Shown: positions 33,220 through 45,142 of the stretch, in pieces | Layout: each line of letters opens with the position of its first letter | How positions within the stretch are numbered: position 1 is the stretch's first letter | NCBI RefSeq assembly: GCF_001522545.3 | Contig: NC_031769.1 | Coordinates: 15,050,256 to 15,114,255 of the forward strand | Source of the DNA: Parus major | Taxonomy: Eukaryota > Chordata > Aves > Passeriformes > Paridae | Direction of reading: 5' to 3' | Length of the DNA: 64,000 nt | Notes under the pieces: model-generated | The model's database searches: none | What the model was told of the DNA's origin: nothing | The model's input: the letters and a program-made list of their open reading frames with translations, nothing else | Position numbers and translations under genes: made by a program

Positions 33220-35424
33220 CTTATTAGTCTGGCTCACTGATCCATGCCCTGATGTCTGGGATCCTGCTAACAAAATTATCACATCTAGTCAGAGTCAAAG
33301 CTGCTTTGTGGGAACCATGAGTTTCCTGTCTTCTTTGCATTTGTGAAGAAAGGCTTTGTCATGTTCCCAGGGTAGAAGTCACAATTTGCATTAGGAAAAT
33401 ATAAACAAAATGAAAAGATCAGCCCCATGACAGAGCCAGCACAACAACAGATTCAGGAAAGTACTAACTAAATGCTTCACAGTAGGCAGATTTCGATTTG
33501 TATTTATAAGCCTTTTTGGTTTCAAAATACAGTGTTCTCTCTCTTTCATCTCCAAAACCCACTCAATACAGAACAGAAACATAGCTTTTGGCAGTCTTCA
33601 TTTTTCAGCTAAACTTGTTTATGTTCTCTCTTAGCGCTTGAAGCAGAGCGGTAGCAAATTACATTACTGCTTCTCAGTTTGTAACACACTTGACCATGTT
33701 TTTTCAATAAAAATGACACCACTTAACTTTGCTGGGTCAGTAATGAAGCAGCAAGAAAGATTTCATTTGGCAAGAAAAGTAGCTGAGAATCCAGAACTTC
33801 TTACAACTAAGACAAAATAAAGGATTTAGGTTAATTAGACTATTTACGAACTCTAAGCTCTTCCTTTAATTTCTGTTTCATGATGAGATGTATCACTGTG
33901 GCCACTTTAGGCAATCTTCCACACGCTATGGGAATATTTTTCCCACTATGCCCAGCAATGGTGGTGTGCAGACACCATGGAGCAGAGCTTGTCCTTGGGG
34001 TACCAATGGGAGCATTTCTGTCTGACTAACCAAGGGATAGGCGTGTCCCTTTGGCAAGGACTAGTGCCTCAACTGGCCACAAAGATCTCCCAATGGACAT
34101 GGCCAGCTGGATAGAAGGGGCAGAGATAGGCTGGGCATTGCTTCTAGGGCCATGTCAGCTTGGTGAAAATATCTCGGCTATACAACTTCTCTGAGAATTC
34201 AGATTTCAGTGTACTTCACCACTGTCCTGTTTCCAGCTGAGGGACGAGTCAGCAGAATCGGTCCTGAGGACACCTGTTAGGTTCTCTGAGGAAAACCTTG
34301 AGGGCAATAAGCCATATACAACTTTTCACTTTTGGGAAGATAAAGCTTCTTCCTTCACATTAGCCTGCTTTTCTCTCTCTTTTCCATCATTTCAATTTCA
34401 TGACATCAGCATCTCTAAATGTGTCATCACACTTGGAAACAGTAGCAGATCTCATTGTTATTGAAGCTGGCTGGGTGGAATCACAGCACACCTGATGGTA
34501 ACCCAAAAATAGTTATCATCTCATGGCATTTCCAGTGGCTCTTTGAAGTCAGCCAGACTACAACCTGCATCTGATGAGATGTCCTGAAGCATCTGCTCAG
34601 GCTTTGAAGGAGGTTCTAGCTGATCTGAAGGATCCTGTGTTTGCAGGAGAGCAGCCCCGTCTGGGCTGGGTTTGGGTCCCGTGGAAGCAGGGATGGTCCC
34701 ATGCAGCCTGTGCCAAGCTGCAGATGCCGTGTGTCCTTCCCCAGGGGATATGCAGAGCTCTGTCAGGGGGGCATGTGCCACTGGCCAGTGATGAGGTGGG
34801 GTTTTTGGAAGCGTCTTTCCAGGCTGCCTGCAGCAGAGCACAGGGAGCAGGGGCTGGCATCAGCTGCTGCACACTTGCATTTAAATCAGAGATTCCTGCT
34901 TGGCACCACTTGGCACTGGGACAGCACCAAACCCTTGATGCATTTGCAAGGCACAGGCAGTGCAAAAGGCTTGCAAAAGGCGTAATTGCACCTCTTGACT
35001 AAAATTGATCTTTTCTTTGGCCTACAACAACTCTCCTTCACGCACTATAAATGTTTGGGGGATGACATTGGCTTCAACAGCATATAATGGCAATGGCACT
35101 GAACCTTGTTACTGGAAAATGATCTATGTTGACAACCATACTTTGACTTTGCCTTGAATTTTATTTTCTGCAAATGCCTTGGCCTTTCTTTTGCAGTGTC
35201 AGGATTTTTTTTAGTCACAACGGTCTGTTTCATCCATGTTCTTATCTCTTAAGAACAGTGCTTTAGTTGTGGAAGGATTGTTGGAACTTGTCTGAACTCA
35301 AGTAATTTTGATGTAGGGGTTAAAGGCAGCACTTTGGTTTATATTTGAAGGGGATTTTCAGATACAACTTCTGAAAGGAAGTTCACACACGGTTGGTTTT
35401 TTTCGGCAAACTGATATTATTTAT
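33220..35424. other. Unique noncoding sequence
   Basis: No known gene or repeat. A GC-richer piece at 34520-35002 carries overlapping open frames on both strands without domains. Confidence 0.5.
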
Positions 35425-35427
35425 TAT

Positions 35428-35456
35428 CTTCTTCTTCTTCTTCTTTCTTCTTCTTA
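35428..35456. repeat. Short (CTT)n tract
   Basis: An interrupted CTT run of about 28 bp, a smaller relative of the array near 2.2 kb. Confidence 0.9.
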
Positions 35457-35589
35457 TTTTATAGTTTTCTTCAATTACTGTAATTTCATAACTTTCATCA
35501 ACTGAAGCCATGCAAGTAAAAATCTTAATATAAGAAGCTAGGAGTATTTGCATATACACACAGAGACATATGCAGTCATGTGTTCATAG

Positions 35590-35616
35590 ACACACACACA
35601 CACACACACACACACA
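35590..35616. repeat. (AC)13 microsatellite
   Basis: A pure AC/CA run of about 27 bp. Confidence 0.97.
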
Positions 35617-36420
35617 ATCTCTATTTTCAATTCAAACTGTTTCCTAATACTAAAAATGCAAATAAAAAAATAAGTTATAATATAAATTCTCTTGAATTAA
35701 TGACACCCACACATTATCAGTTGATTAATGGATCAAGTGTTTTCTTGAACAAGGTTTGTAGTTTGTTTAACTGGCTTCATGCCTGCCTAAGAAAATTACT
35801 GATTGTGCTTTACTGTGACTGTTCTTGACACCTAAATTTCACATTCAATATAATACTTAAAATGCTTAGCATTAGCTTAGAAGGGTATTTGAATTTATTT
35901 GTGGATTGGCAACAGAGAAACTAATGTTTGATATAAATTTATTCCTATTTATAGAAGAATTTAGTAATTTTGGAGACTGAATGTTTATCTATGTTTATCC
36001 ATGAATACCACATGAATTAACTGAATCAAATCTCTTAATACCACATGAGAAGTGGCAGGATGTCCTCCTACAATTTTTTTCATCCAATAAAAAATGAAAA
36101 TAAATATTTTGGGAGTTTGTCCAATTCTAATGATTGAAAAAAAAAAAAACAAAACAACCCAGAAAGCTAATTTTCAAAAAAGGAAACAGCTTTCCAGTTT
36201 GTTGTTTGTTTGGGGCTTTTTTTCCATTTTATTTTTCCCCTCTGCTTTGGTGACAAGGAGTGGCACTGGAAAAGATGACCAAAGGAAAGCAATGCAACAA
36301 GCCACATTTTTGGGTCAGCCACAGCCACAGCATCCCACCCTCCCATTTACACCAGCTCTGAATTTGGCCCCTTGGCACCAACCAGGAAAGCCTTTGCATA
36401 TACCCTCCTATCAACATCTG
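35617..36420. other. AT-rich unique sequence
   Basis: Contains a 12-bp direct repeat AATACCACATGA at 36004-36015 and 36037-36048, and a run of thirteen A at 36137-36149. No gene recognised. Confidence 0.5.
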
Positions 36421-36830
36421 TAAACATTAAAAGCTTTTTAGGCTACTCAGGGGTTAAAATTGTTCTAGTAAGTGTCCTTAATAAGGAATTCAGACGGTTT
36501 CTGTTTGGTTTTAATTATGACAGCCTTTCATATAGGTTGGAGGGGCTCCCGGCTCTGTCCTGTTGAGACATTAAAGGTCCCTTTGTTTAAAAGTTCAGAG
36601 CCAGATCTGAGATCTCCTGTAGTTCACCTTTAGGATATGGAAAAGTGCTGAGACGTGGCGGGGTTTGATGCTGGTAGCCCCTGCGGTGGGAGCTGCAGCA
36701 CGCTCCCTGCCGCAGCCTCCTCGCTCCGGCCGCGATGCTATCAGCATTCCTTGCTGGAGCCTGTCTGAGTGATGGCTGATTAATGAACTGGGGCTACAGC
36801 TATCTGTGAGAGAGAAGAATTGCTTGTTTC
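36420..36830. promoter_or_regulatory. Candidate regulatory element with small CpG-rich core
   Basis: About nine CpGs occur in roughly 130 bp at 36630-36760 (for example CTCGCTCCGGCCGCGATG), flanked by AT-rich sequence with TTAATTA-type cores (36505-36520 and 36778-36785). This looks like an enhancer or a small promoter. No transcript evidence. Confidence 0.3.
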
Positions 36831-37830
36831 ACCCATGCCACAGTCTTAATTGGGAAAGTCTGGTTCGCTCCATGTACAGACACCAGATACACAAAAAGAC
36901 TTTTTCCAAGATTGCTGTGATTTTCACTGATCTCGCCCCTGCAACACTTCTCTCCCCAGGAAAGACAACAACCAACCCTGGAATTTCTTTCTGTGGTAGA
37001 GAGAAAGGAAGGACTAACACGACCCTTCTCCTTAATGACTTTTGTGATATGAAACACAAAACACAAACTTGTTTCACAAGCACTTTGACATTGAAAGTCT
37101 CATGCACTACTTTGTCTAGAAAAATAACAATCTTTCAAGAAAATACATCAGAGATCTCTGCTCTTATCCCTGGAGACCTTGTAATTTCTGTCTTTATATG
37201 AGATGTTTGCCAGCTTATTTGCTTTCTCTTTGCTTAGGTGGTACAAGAAAATAAAAAGCTGGACATCACTAGCCAAGATGATCAGCCTGTGGCTTCAACC
37301 CACATTGTCCTTCTCCAAGTGCACCAACATAAGTTCTGGAGCTTCCACATTTCCACTCCAGCCACTGTTCAGTGTGTTAGAGAGCCTGTCAGCAAGGGAA
37401 CAAGTCTCTCAAGAAACTTGCTGGTGATGTTACTTCCCAATTTCTCTTGGAAACCAATTATTTTCTCATCCACGTTACACTTGGCAGACACTTGGGGTTT
37501 TCCAGATGGTAGACATGGCCTCTAGTTTGCCTGGGAGAAAATATCAATGAAACATAAGGCAGCAGAAGTTCAAATCTGAAATCTGAACATAGCATTAAAT
37601 CTGTACTGACATTAAATGTCTCTGCCATATGTGCCCTGCTGCCAGACTGAAACATTTGTGGTATTTCAGTTATGTAGAAGATAAAATTTTTCTTGGTTGC
37701 ACGCAAATGAAAAATACACCAGGCATCTTCCTGGACATTTGGTTCTCTACAATGTGTCTAACTAATAATTCTCACACCAGTGATTTATGAGCTGTAGATG
37801 CTTCAAACTGTGCTTGTTTGAAGAGTAGTA
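36830..37830. other. Unique noncoding sequence
   Basis: A 131-codon plus frame (36806-37201) and a frame starting right after an acceptor-like TTTGCTTAG at 37229-37237 were examined. Neither shows a known domain or a matching donor. Confidence 0.45.
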
Positions 37831-37960
37831 TTACATCAGAGTGTCAAAAAGACATTGAAAGCTCTCGAGGAGTCTTCAGCGGCTAAAATGTCAATTGCAT
37901 TGACTGTGATAGCAAGTCTCACAGGAAATGCAAGATTTCTGCCATGTGGGTGAGTCAGGA
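37830..37960. promoter_or_regulatory. Candidate conserved noncoding element
   Basis: Non-repetitive sequence including GTCAATTGCATTGAC, a near-palindrome with a central CAATTG, at about 37890-37904, and isolated CpGs. Texture only. Confidence 0.18.
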
Positions 37961-40920
37961 TATAGGAATGCTGCCTCATCTTCTAACCCTCTGCCAAATC
38001 AATAAGTTCTTCTCAAGAAAAGGATTTTCAGCTGCAGTATAGGGAGATACTGTGGGAGGCTCAATGTAAGCTGAGGAGAGCCTTGGCTTTGCAAAACCTC
38101 TGTTAGCCCAGAGCCACCTGCAGAGTGTGGCAGGAGCCCTGCCATTGGTGCAGGCACTGGGCCAGCCTGACCCCCAGTTCCCAAATCTCCTTCAAAGGAA
38201 AATCTGAGTAGGTCATGTACTTTAAGAAAAATATCTGCTTTACTAGGAAACTGTATTTTGCCAAGATGAGTATGTCTGATGAGCTCACTTTGGTGTGCTG
38301 TGCTGTGCCACAATATCTGAGACTGAATGAAAATCCCTGTCTCTGGCTGAGTGCTTGTTTTATCCTGTTGTCCTTTAATGTAATGGCCGGCAGTTCAAAG
38401 GAAACCTTTGAACCTCAAGTCTGTACACTCTCAAAACACATGCACTGGTCCACTTTCTGGGGGTTCCTCGTGGATCCCAGAGGCAAGTGAGGGACATGAT
38501 GTTAGCCTCCTTCCAGGTTCTGACACTGTGATGGGCTTTGCAAAGTTAAAATAGCAGCAGTATTATTTCTAGGTACAGCAGAACCCGCAGATTAAGGACC
38601 TCTGAGCTCAAGGGGCAAAGCTTTTTCTTCTGCTATTGCCACTCACCTGCTGATTCTTCTCTGCAGGGGATGCTCCAAGGGTCCTGGTGGCACTGGCTTT
38701 CTGATTGCTCTGCATGCAATTTTTTGCAGAATCTGCTTTCAGAGCCCTCATTTCTCTCCCCTGGGACTGCGTCAAACACCCCAAGCACTTGGAGAACCAG
38801 AAAAGCAAAACATCAAACAGAAAGTTAAAAGAGATGCAAGATACCTCAGTCCCTGTGCCCATGTCAGCTGACTTGGCTGCAAAATGCTTCCATCGTCCCA
38901 GTGCACACAACCTTCTTCTATTTAATCAAACCACCTTCTATTAATCAGTACATTGCTGCACAGAAGACATAAATAATTTTCAAAGATGGTGAGGTTTTCT
39001 CCACAGCCTCAGAAGAGGTAGCAGGAGCCAAGAGATGATCCAGGAGGTGCAAAGTTGTGATGGTGTGGGAAGAGTGGGACCCTGGCTGCCCTTAGAGCCA
39101 CAAAGTAAATGCTGCTGCTTCCTCAACTGCAATGCTGGTGTAGCTCAGGTGGTGTTGTTACCTGCAGCACTCTCATTACCAATCATGGCTGGTTTTAATT
39201 TGAATAAGGTCTAAATGTGGAAAAGAGGATTAGACTAGGTATTTTCATAAAGAAGGGAAGAAAGGGGTGAATTCATCCCTGATGTATACCTTGTGCACCT
39301 CTGCACTTTGCATATGCATATAACTCAACAGGCATTAGCTTTTCCAAAGAGGCAACCTGCAGAATAAAGTTAAACATCGAGATGTGTGCAGCAACAAGAG
39401 CTTCATTGCATTCAAAGTAAAGTCAGAGCAACTTGGAAACACTTTGTGCTGAGCCCAGGGCTTGCCTTGCACAGTTTGCTGTTTGAAGCCTGCTCCAGCA
39501 ATCCTCCCACTCCTTCCCAGTCACACTTGTTGGGTGTCAGGCTTAATGCAGCCAAAGTGCACTCTGGGTGGGCAGCCTGGTTTAGAGATTGCAGTTGTTG
39601 GACCTCCTCAGCAGGACTTTTAAGGAATTGTGTTAACAAAGCATATGGAGTCAGATTAGGTAAATTCAGCCTCCCTTTGAATCCATCTCCTAGAACTTCA
39701 CCAGCAGTTAGGAAGTATTCTTCCTAATGGTGCCAGGGGGACAGCTGGAGGAAGCTTCACAGTGTCCACTTTTCAGACTGATCTCAATGAACCTTTGTGG
39801 TTCCATCAATGCCGATGTGAGAACATTTCCTCTGAAGTCATTCGTGTAAACAGCCCAGAGACAAACCCAGAGCATTCAGCTTTGTTCCACAGGACGGGGA
39901 CAGTAGCCTGACTGTTGATTTATTTAAAAGAAGAAAAACAACAACAAAAAATGTCACCAGGAAGTTGAATGACTATCAGGAAACACTCTAAAGGGACTAT
40001 GTTAAGCAGAGTATGCAAAGCCGGCAAACAAATCTGCTACTCTATAAAGCAACACTTTCTATTTGTAGTTCTGACAGCACATTTTACTGTTCTGTTGGAG
40101 ATATCAACTCAGCTTCAAATCAAATTTTACCTTTTAAAAACATTTTTTAAGCAAGGAGTATTTCTTTAGGACACATTGTAGAAAATGGTTGTAATATTTT
40201 CATGCTTTTCATGCGTTCCCATTTTGTCACTAGTATTTTTCTCACTGTGCCACAGCCAGAAAAATGTCGCAGGTCCAGGAGTTCAGAAGTTACTTCTGTA
40301 TCATGTGGAAGCTCTGCTAATGAGCTAATGTTCTGTGATACAGTGGAAAAGTTCAGGGATGTTAAGATGAAGCATTTTTATACAAGCCTGCTGTGTTTTC
40401 CCATAATATTTGAACTCCCCTTAAAACTCTGGCTCCAGAGATTTCCTGCCCTCAAGTCTCTTTCTGCCGTCAAAGAGGACAGGTGGGAAAAATATTTATG
40501 CACCAGAAACATGGGCATTGTTCAGAGCAGCATGGAAAATGGAAACCAAAATTCATCAACAGCCTATTCAGCAAAGAACACGTCCATTCAAGGTCAAGAA
40601 TTTTATTCTGTGGGTCATTCTGTTTTTTTTTTACTGGGGAGGAGAGTTCCTCCAATTAAGGTACTTTCTGGGAAGGGAAGATAATCCTTTAAAAAGGTTT
40701 TAAAACTTTTCAAATGAGAACATAGGAGGAGTGAAAGTGTTAAGCTATGCTCAGCACTGCCTGGCATTGCCTGCCCCTCGGCATGGAGCAGAAGTCCTTA
40801 CTCCACACAGTGCCCAATGCTCCTCTCACAAGAGCCCTTCAGCAGATGCAGGAGAGCTGCTGACCCCCATGGCAGAAGGAGACTGGCCATGGGTCTGAGG
40901 GGCCAAGCATCCCCTTGTTT
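37961..40920. other. Unique noncoding sequence, 3 kb
   Basis: No gene or clear repeat. TTAGGAAG and CTTCCTAA face each other at 39709-39728. A similar phrase occurs inside CR1, but the flanks do not match, so no CR1 is called. The 160-codon plus frame at 40202-40684 has no recognisable domain and mixed composition. Confidence 0.5.
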
Positions 40921-40944
40921 TCACTACCCTGCAACTCACCTTGT

Positions 40945-41292
40945 ACAGACCCCCAGTTTGTAATGCCCCAGTTTGTACAGAGCCCCAGTTTGTATGGCCC
41001 CAGTTTTGTACAGAGCCCCAGTTTGTATGGCCCCAGTTTTGTACAGAGCCCCAGTTTGTATGGCCCCAGTTTTGTACAGAGCCAGTTTGTACAGCCCCAG
41101 TTTCTACAGCCCCAGTTTGTAGAGCTCCAGTTTTGTACAGAGCCCCAGTTTCTACAGCCCCAGTTTTTCAGAGCCCCAGTTTTTTCAGAGCCCCAGTTTG
41201 TACAGCCCCAGGTTTGTACAGCCCCAGTTTTTTAGAGCCCCAGTTTGTACATCCCCAGTTTTTTAGAGCCCCAGTTTTTACAGAGCCCCAGT
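40945..41292. repeat. CCCCAGTTT minisatellite, about 350 bp
   Basis: About twenty CCCCAG cores, mostly followed by TTT, are spaced 13-19 bp apart with linkers such as GTACAGAG, GTATGG and CTACAG. A 33-bp higher-order unit (two cores, TACAGAG then TATGG linkers) repeats about three times near 40970-41070. On the minus strand this gives repeated CTGGGGC. The Pro-Gln-Phe-rich open frames arise from the 33-bp period. Confidence 0.95.
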
Positions 41293-42582
41293 TTGTGAGT
41301 TCCCCGGGCTCCAACAGTGGGTGAGAGCCAGGCTTTGCCCTCACGCAGCTCAGCTTAGGGCTGGTGTCACCAGCTCTCTGTGCCACCTCTGATCTCCTTC
41401 CTCCCACCTGGGGAACTTTTGGATCATATGTAATCTGTGCCCCCACAAACCCTCTAGGAAAGAAGGGTAGAATTCCCTCTCACCCACTCCCATTTGTCTG
41501 TGTTTTGCCTCATTGCTTGAAGAGTTTATTTGGAGTCCAGTTTGGTGAAATACCTTGATACACATTTTCTGCACTCAAAAAAGCAGGCATATGCTTAACT
41601 AGATCCTGAAGATTTGTTCTATCAGGGTCTTTTTGGTGTGAATTTCAGTCCAGTGCCCACCCATCACTAATTGACTTGAAGTCAGGATGCTGAAACCAAG
41701 AACTGGAGAAAGATCTTCTTTCAATGTCTGATACAAGCCTACATGCCTCTGAGCTTCTATGAGCACAGGATTCTAGATTACATCAGCATAAACCAGTTCA
41801 AACTATTCATTTGAGAACAGAATATTTAATGTCATTAAAAACTGGAACTGCAATTTTATAGCTCTAATTCTTGTAAAATTATAAAAGCAGGGAATTAAGA
41901 ATGAACTTTATTTGTTTAAAATTAGATGAATCAATAGAATAAAAATCTTGGTGGCACAAGTGATAAGAAAGTGTGCACAGTAATTTAGTACTTGAAACAC
42001 TCACTAAATAGACATAGTTTAGAACTGTATGGAAGAATATTCCCTGTACTTTTCGCCATTGATCTATGTATCTCTTATCTGCTGCTGATGCACACTTACC
42101 CAAAGCCACATTGCTTTAACACCTTGTTGAAATGTTTTAATTCAATATAATTTTCAAATGGGTTATATCATTCATTGTTTCAGAAATACTCTACACAATC
42201 AGGGATTTTTTCTTTGTGAGTGCCACTGTCTCAGGGATGAGGGCAATCATATGTAGACCAGCACAGCATATCTAATGTACTTCTTCTCTAAAAGACCACC
42301 AAAAAAATCTTATTTCTTGCCCTCAGAAAGATTTAGCAGTTCCTTTCCACAGCTCACATTGTCCCAAGCTCCTGGGATGGGCTGAGACTAACTTACCATG
42401 AGGCTGAGCTGGGAAAAAAGGGGTTCCTCATCCCCTTTGCTGGGGATGTGACAGTGGTGGTGGCAAAGGGCTGGCAGCAAGCTGCAGGGCTTTGGTCAGG
42501 TCTCTAGGCCTGGCCACCCACAGCTGCCTGGAGGCTCACCAGTGGGAAGATGCATACCATGTCTCCAGCAGTAATTTATTTA
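41293..42582. other. Unique noncoding sequence
   Basis: AT-rich from about 41800 to 42200. No gene or repeat recognised until the CR1 fragment. Confidence 0.5.
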
Positions 42583-42624
42583 GGAATTGAACTGGATGAT
42601 CTTTGAAGGTCCCTTCTATTCTTC
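42583..42624 (+). mobile_element. CR1 LINE 3' end remnant
   Basis: GGAATTGAACTGGATGATCT then TTGAAGGTCCCTTCTATTCT matches the CR1 3' end in forward orientation (consensus block around GATGATCTTTGAGGTCCCTTCCAA). Only about 40 bp are recognisable and the octamer tail is lost. Confidence 0.8.
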
Positions 42625-44061
42625 TTTGCCAGCATGAATGTTTTTTCTATTGCTCCTTTGTTTTGTTTTTTTTTTTCCTAAGAAAATATCTCCAAGGTGG
42701 CAGTCTGGATTTGTTGTCAAAGAACTGCAGACAATGACGTCACAGCCTGTCTGTGGAGTGAGCCACAGAATTTGGGACCAAATGGACCAACAAGGCCATG
42801 TTTCTCAGTAAAAGACCTTCTCTTGGCTGTTAAACCACATGGCTAAGGTAGTGCTGACAAACAAAGTACTGCAGATAAGAGACTTGCTCTGAATACCACT
42901 CCTGAATTCCAACTTGCTGCTTAGATACTGTGATTTTAAAACCAGGAAGGGATGAATCACCAGTCTTGATGGTGCACAAGTTGGTTAAAAATGCAGATCA
43001 TTGATAATTGCCAGAGATTTTACTTGTGAGCTTCCCCTGCCTCTGGGCAGCAACCATACAGGATTTCTTCCCCACGCTGTGGCACTCATGATCCACTTTT
43101 CCCTCACCAAGATCCACCAGTGACAGTGCCTGGCCTGGAGTGGAGTGATTAGGAGGAGAGATTGGGAATCTGATACTCCCTAAGGTGTCACACCAGAAGG
43201 GACCCTGTTACTGGGGCTAGTATGGATCCTGCTATAGAAATAAAATAGATCTGAAAAAGCTACAGGTATTTAAATTGCTTATGGATATGAAAATTGGATT
43301 TCACACTGAAGAGTGCTCCCACTCTATCATCCTAACCACTCAGCTTGGAAGAGGTGAAAGCCCCTGGGGATTTTCTGAGTTCCATGGAGCAGCACGATGG
43401 AGTAATGATTTAAAAAGCACACTTTCCTTGGACTACTCTGCTGTTATCTCCCATTTCAGTGACTATCAGGCTGTGTAAAACCAGCCAGCTCTTTGGCACA
43501 GGCTCCCTCCTGGCCCTTGGAAGAGGCATGCCCAGCCAGCCTGGGAAGAGATCTCTCCTCTCTTCTGCTTGGAGCTGAAGCTCTCCACCCCCTCCCAAAA
43601 CCTGCGCAAGGGCAACTCCAGGAGCTCCCATAGCCGGGACCCAGCAGATGGCACTCCTGGATGGCGTTTCCTGGATGGATCACAGACAGCCTCCAGCTGC
43701 CCCATCCCAGCTGCCCTCCTGGGGAGAGGCAGGGGCAAGGCACGGCTGTGCCTGGGCAGGTGGTGAGCTCTGCCCTGCCTGGTTCATCTTCAAAACCCTG
43801 CTCAAGCTGCCACAGGCACAAGGCTTGGAATTGCTGCCAGCACCTGACACAGTGGACCAGTTTTCTGGGGGCTTGTGCTCCTCTGCCAAGGAAAAAGAGC
43901 CAGGGTTTGGCCTCTTTGGAAGTCACTCCTGGCTTCTCCCAGGAGCCTCACTGGGTCAGACAGACTTTACAAGAGAAAGGTGAACCTGTGGGTGCACAGT
44001 AAATACAGCATCCCAGAGGGTCCAGAGAGGTCAGCATCTCACATGTCAGAAAATCCTGGAA
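42625..44061. other. Unique noncoding sequence
   Basis: GC-richer from about 43480 to 43960, where open frames overlap on both strands (up to 156 codons) without known domains. A T-run just right of the CR1 remnant at about 42662-42676 is not a clear tail. Confidence 0.5.
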
Positions 44062-44386
44062 GCACAGAACAGCTGGGGTTGGAAAACATCTCTGGAGATC
44101 ATCCAATCCAGCCACCTGCTCACACCATGGTCAGCTAGAGCATCTGTGTCCAGTTGGGGTTCTCATATCTCCAAGGATGGAAACTCTGCAATTTCCCTGA
44201 CAACCTGCTCCAGTCTTTGACCCCTTCCAGAGTAAAAAAAAAAAAAAATGTTTAAGTGGAATTAGTTTTATTTTAATTGTGCTGATAGTCTCTTGACCTG
44301 TCACTGGGCACTGCTGAGAAAAGACTGTCTCAAACTTCTTTACTAACCCAATCAAGTATTTACACACATGACTAAAATCTCCCCAA
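44062..44386 (-). mobile_element. CR1 LINE fragment, about 325 bp
   Basis: The plus strand is the reverse complement of CR1 3' sequence. It runs through GGGGTTGGAAAACATCTCTG, GATCATCCAATCCAGCC, ACAACCTGCTCCAGTCTTTG, GACCTGTCACTGGGCACTGC and ends near ACTAAAATCTCCCC. The order fits the CR1 3' untranslated and nearby region. An A-rich insertion or slippage sits at 44234-44248. The 3' octamers are missing and divergence is substantial, so it is old and inactive. Confidence 0.88.
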
Positions 44387-45082
44387 GCATTTACTTGGGG
44401 AATTTGATATATTTTCTTTCTTATGAAACTGCACCAAAATTTAGCAAGCCAGGAATCAGCTCTGAAAAGTAAAATTTATTTGATTGTTTATGAACACAAA
44501 AACTGGCTTTTAAAAAAGATTTTGCAGGATTAGGACCATGGAGTGGTCCCAAGCTTTATCATCCTGTGAAAGCAGGAAGAGTGCTATGTAGAGTTCATCC
44601 CACTGGCAGAAGTCACAAGTCCTAAGCATGGGGCTGAGATCACAGCAAGATGCATTTCTCAGCACACAGTAGGTGTTTCTTTGTGTTGGGTAAAGACAGC
44701 CAACCCCAGAAACTGGATCAAACTATTCCCAACTTAGAGGAAGAGATTTCAAGCCTGGATCTTGGGCTTCTGAAGTCTGCTGTTGACAGACCCAAAACAC
44801 TGAAGGTTTTTCTGGAACTGGGGCCCAGGTGAAATGCTGTTCAGTGGGGTGAGATAGTTAGTTCAAACTTTTAGAAATATTAGTTTGCTTTATCCTTGTT
44901 GGACCTTGCCACTGTAATAACTAGCTCCTGATAACAGGATAGCCTGGGAATTTCTTGTGTTTTCACTTGACAGTCATTGGCTCCTCCAGATAGAGATGTC
45001 TGCATGCCAAGCCATGATATTCCTCACAGAATGATTTAATAATGATTTATTTATTTCTGTGCTGCATCCCTCTTGTTTGCCA
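44387..45082. other. Unique noncoding sequence
   Basis: Holds the weak exon candidate at 44704-44828. Nothing else recognised. Confidence 0.45.
44704..44828 (+). other. Weak exon candidate
   Basis: The frame over this piece stays open and has protein-like composition (acidic and Leu-rich, for example NLEEEISSLDLGLLKSAVDR). It ends at GGGCCCAG followed by GTGAAA, a plausible splice donor at 44829. The acceptor side (AAAGACAG near 44702) has a poor pyrimidine tract. No family is recognised. Confidence 0.1.
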
Positions 45083-45142
45083 GTGGAAATCTGCCGGGAG
45101 GGGTTGTTTCATGTCTCTTGCAATAAGATGTGGAAATCTGCC
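45083..45142. repeat. 13-bp direct repeat GTGGAAATCTGCC
   Basis: GTGGAAATCTGCC occurs at 45083-45095 and 45130-45142, 47 bp apart, in otherwise different sequence. TGGAAA is an NFAT-type core. Confidence 0.8.

Noticed and set aside
36806..37201. 131-codon plus-strand open frame
   Set aside because: No recognisable domain, and an overlapping frame exists on the other strand.
37238..37525. Frame starting right after an acceptor-like TTTGCTTAG
   Set aside because: No donor, no ATG at the frame start and no protein family recognised.
39705..39730. Possible CR1 trace (TTAGGAAG facing CTTCCTAA)
   Set aside because: Flanking bases do not follow CR1.
40202..40684. 160-codon open frame, longest without N
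   Set aside because: No domain, no codon or splice evidence, AT-rich composition.
40915..41324. Pro-Gln-Phe repeat proteins
   Set aside because: They are artefacts of the 33-bp period of the minisatellite.
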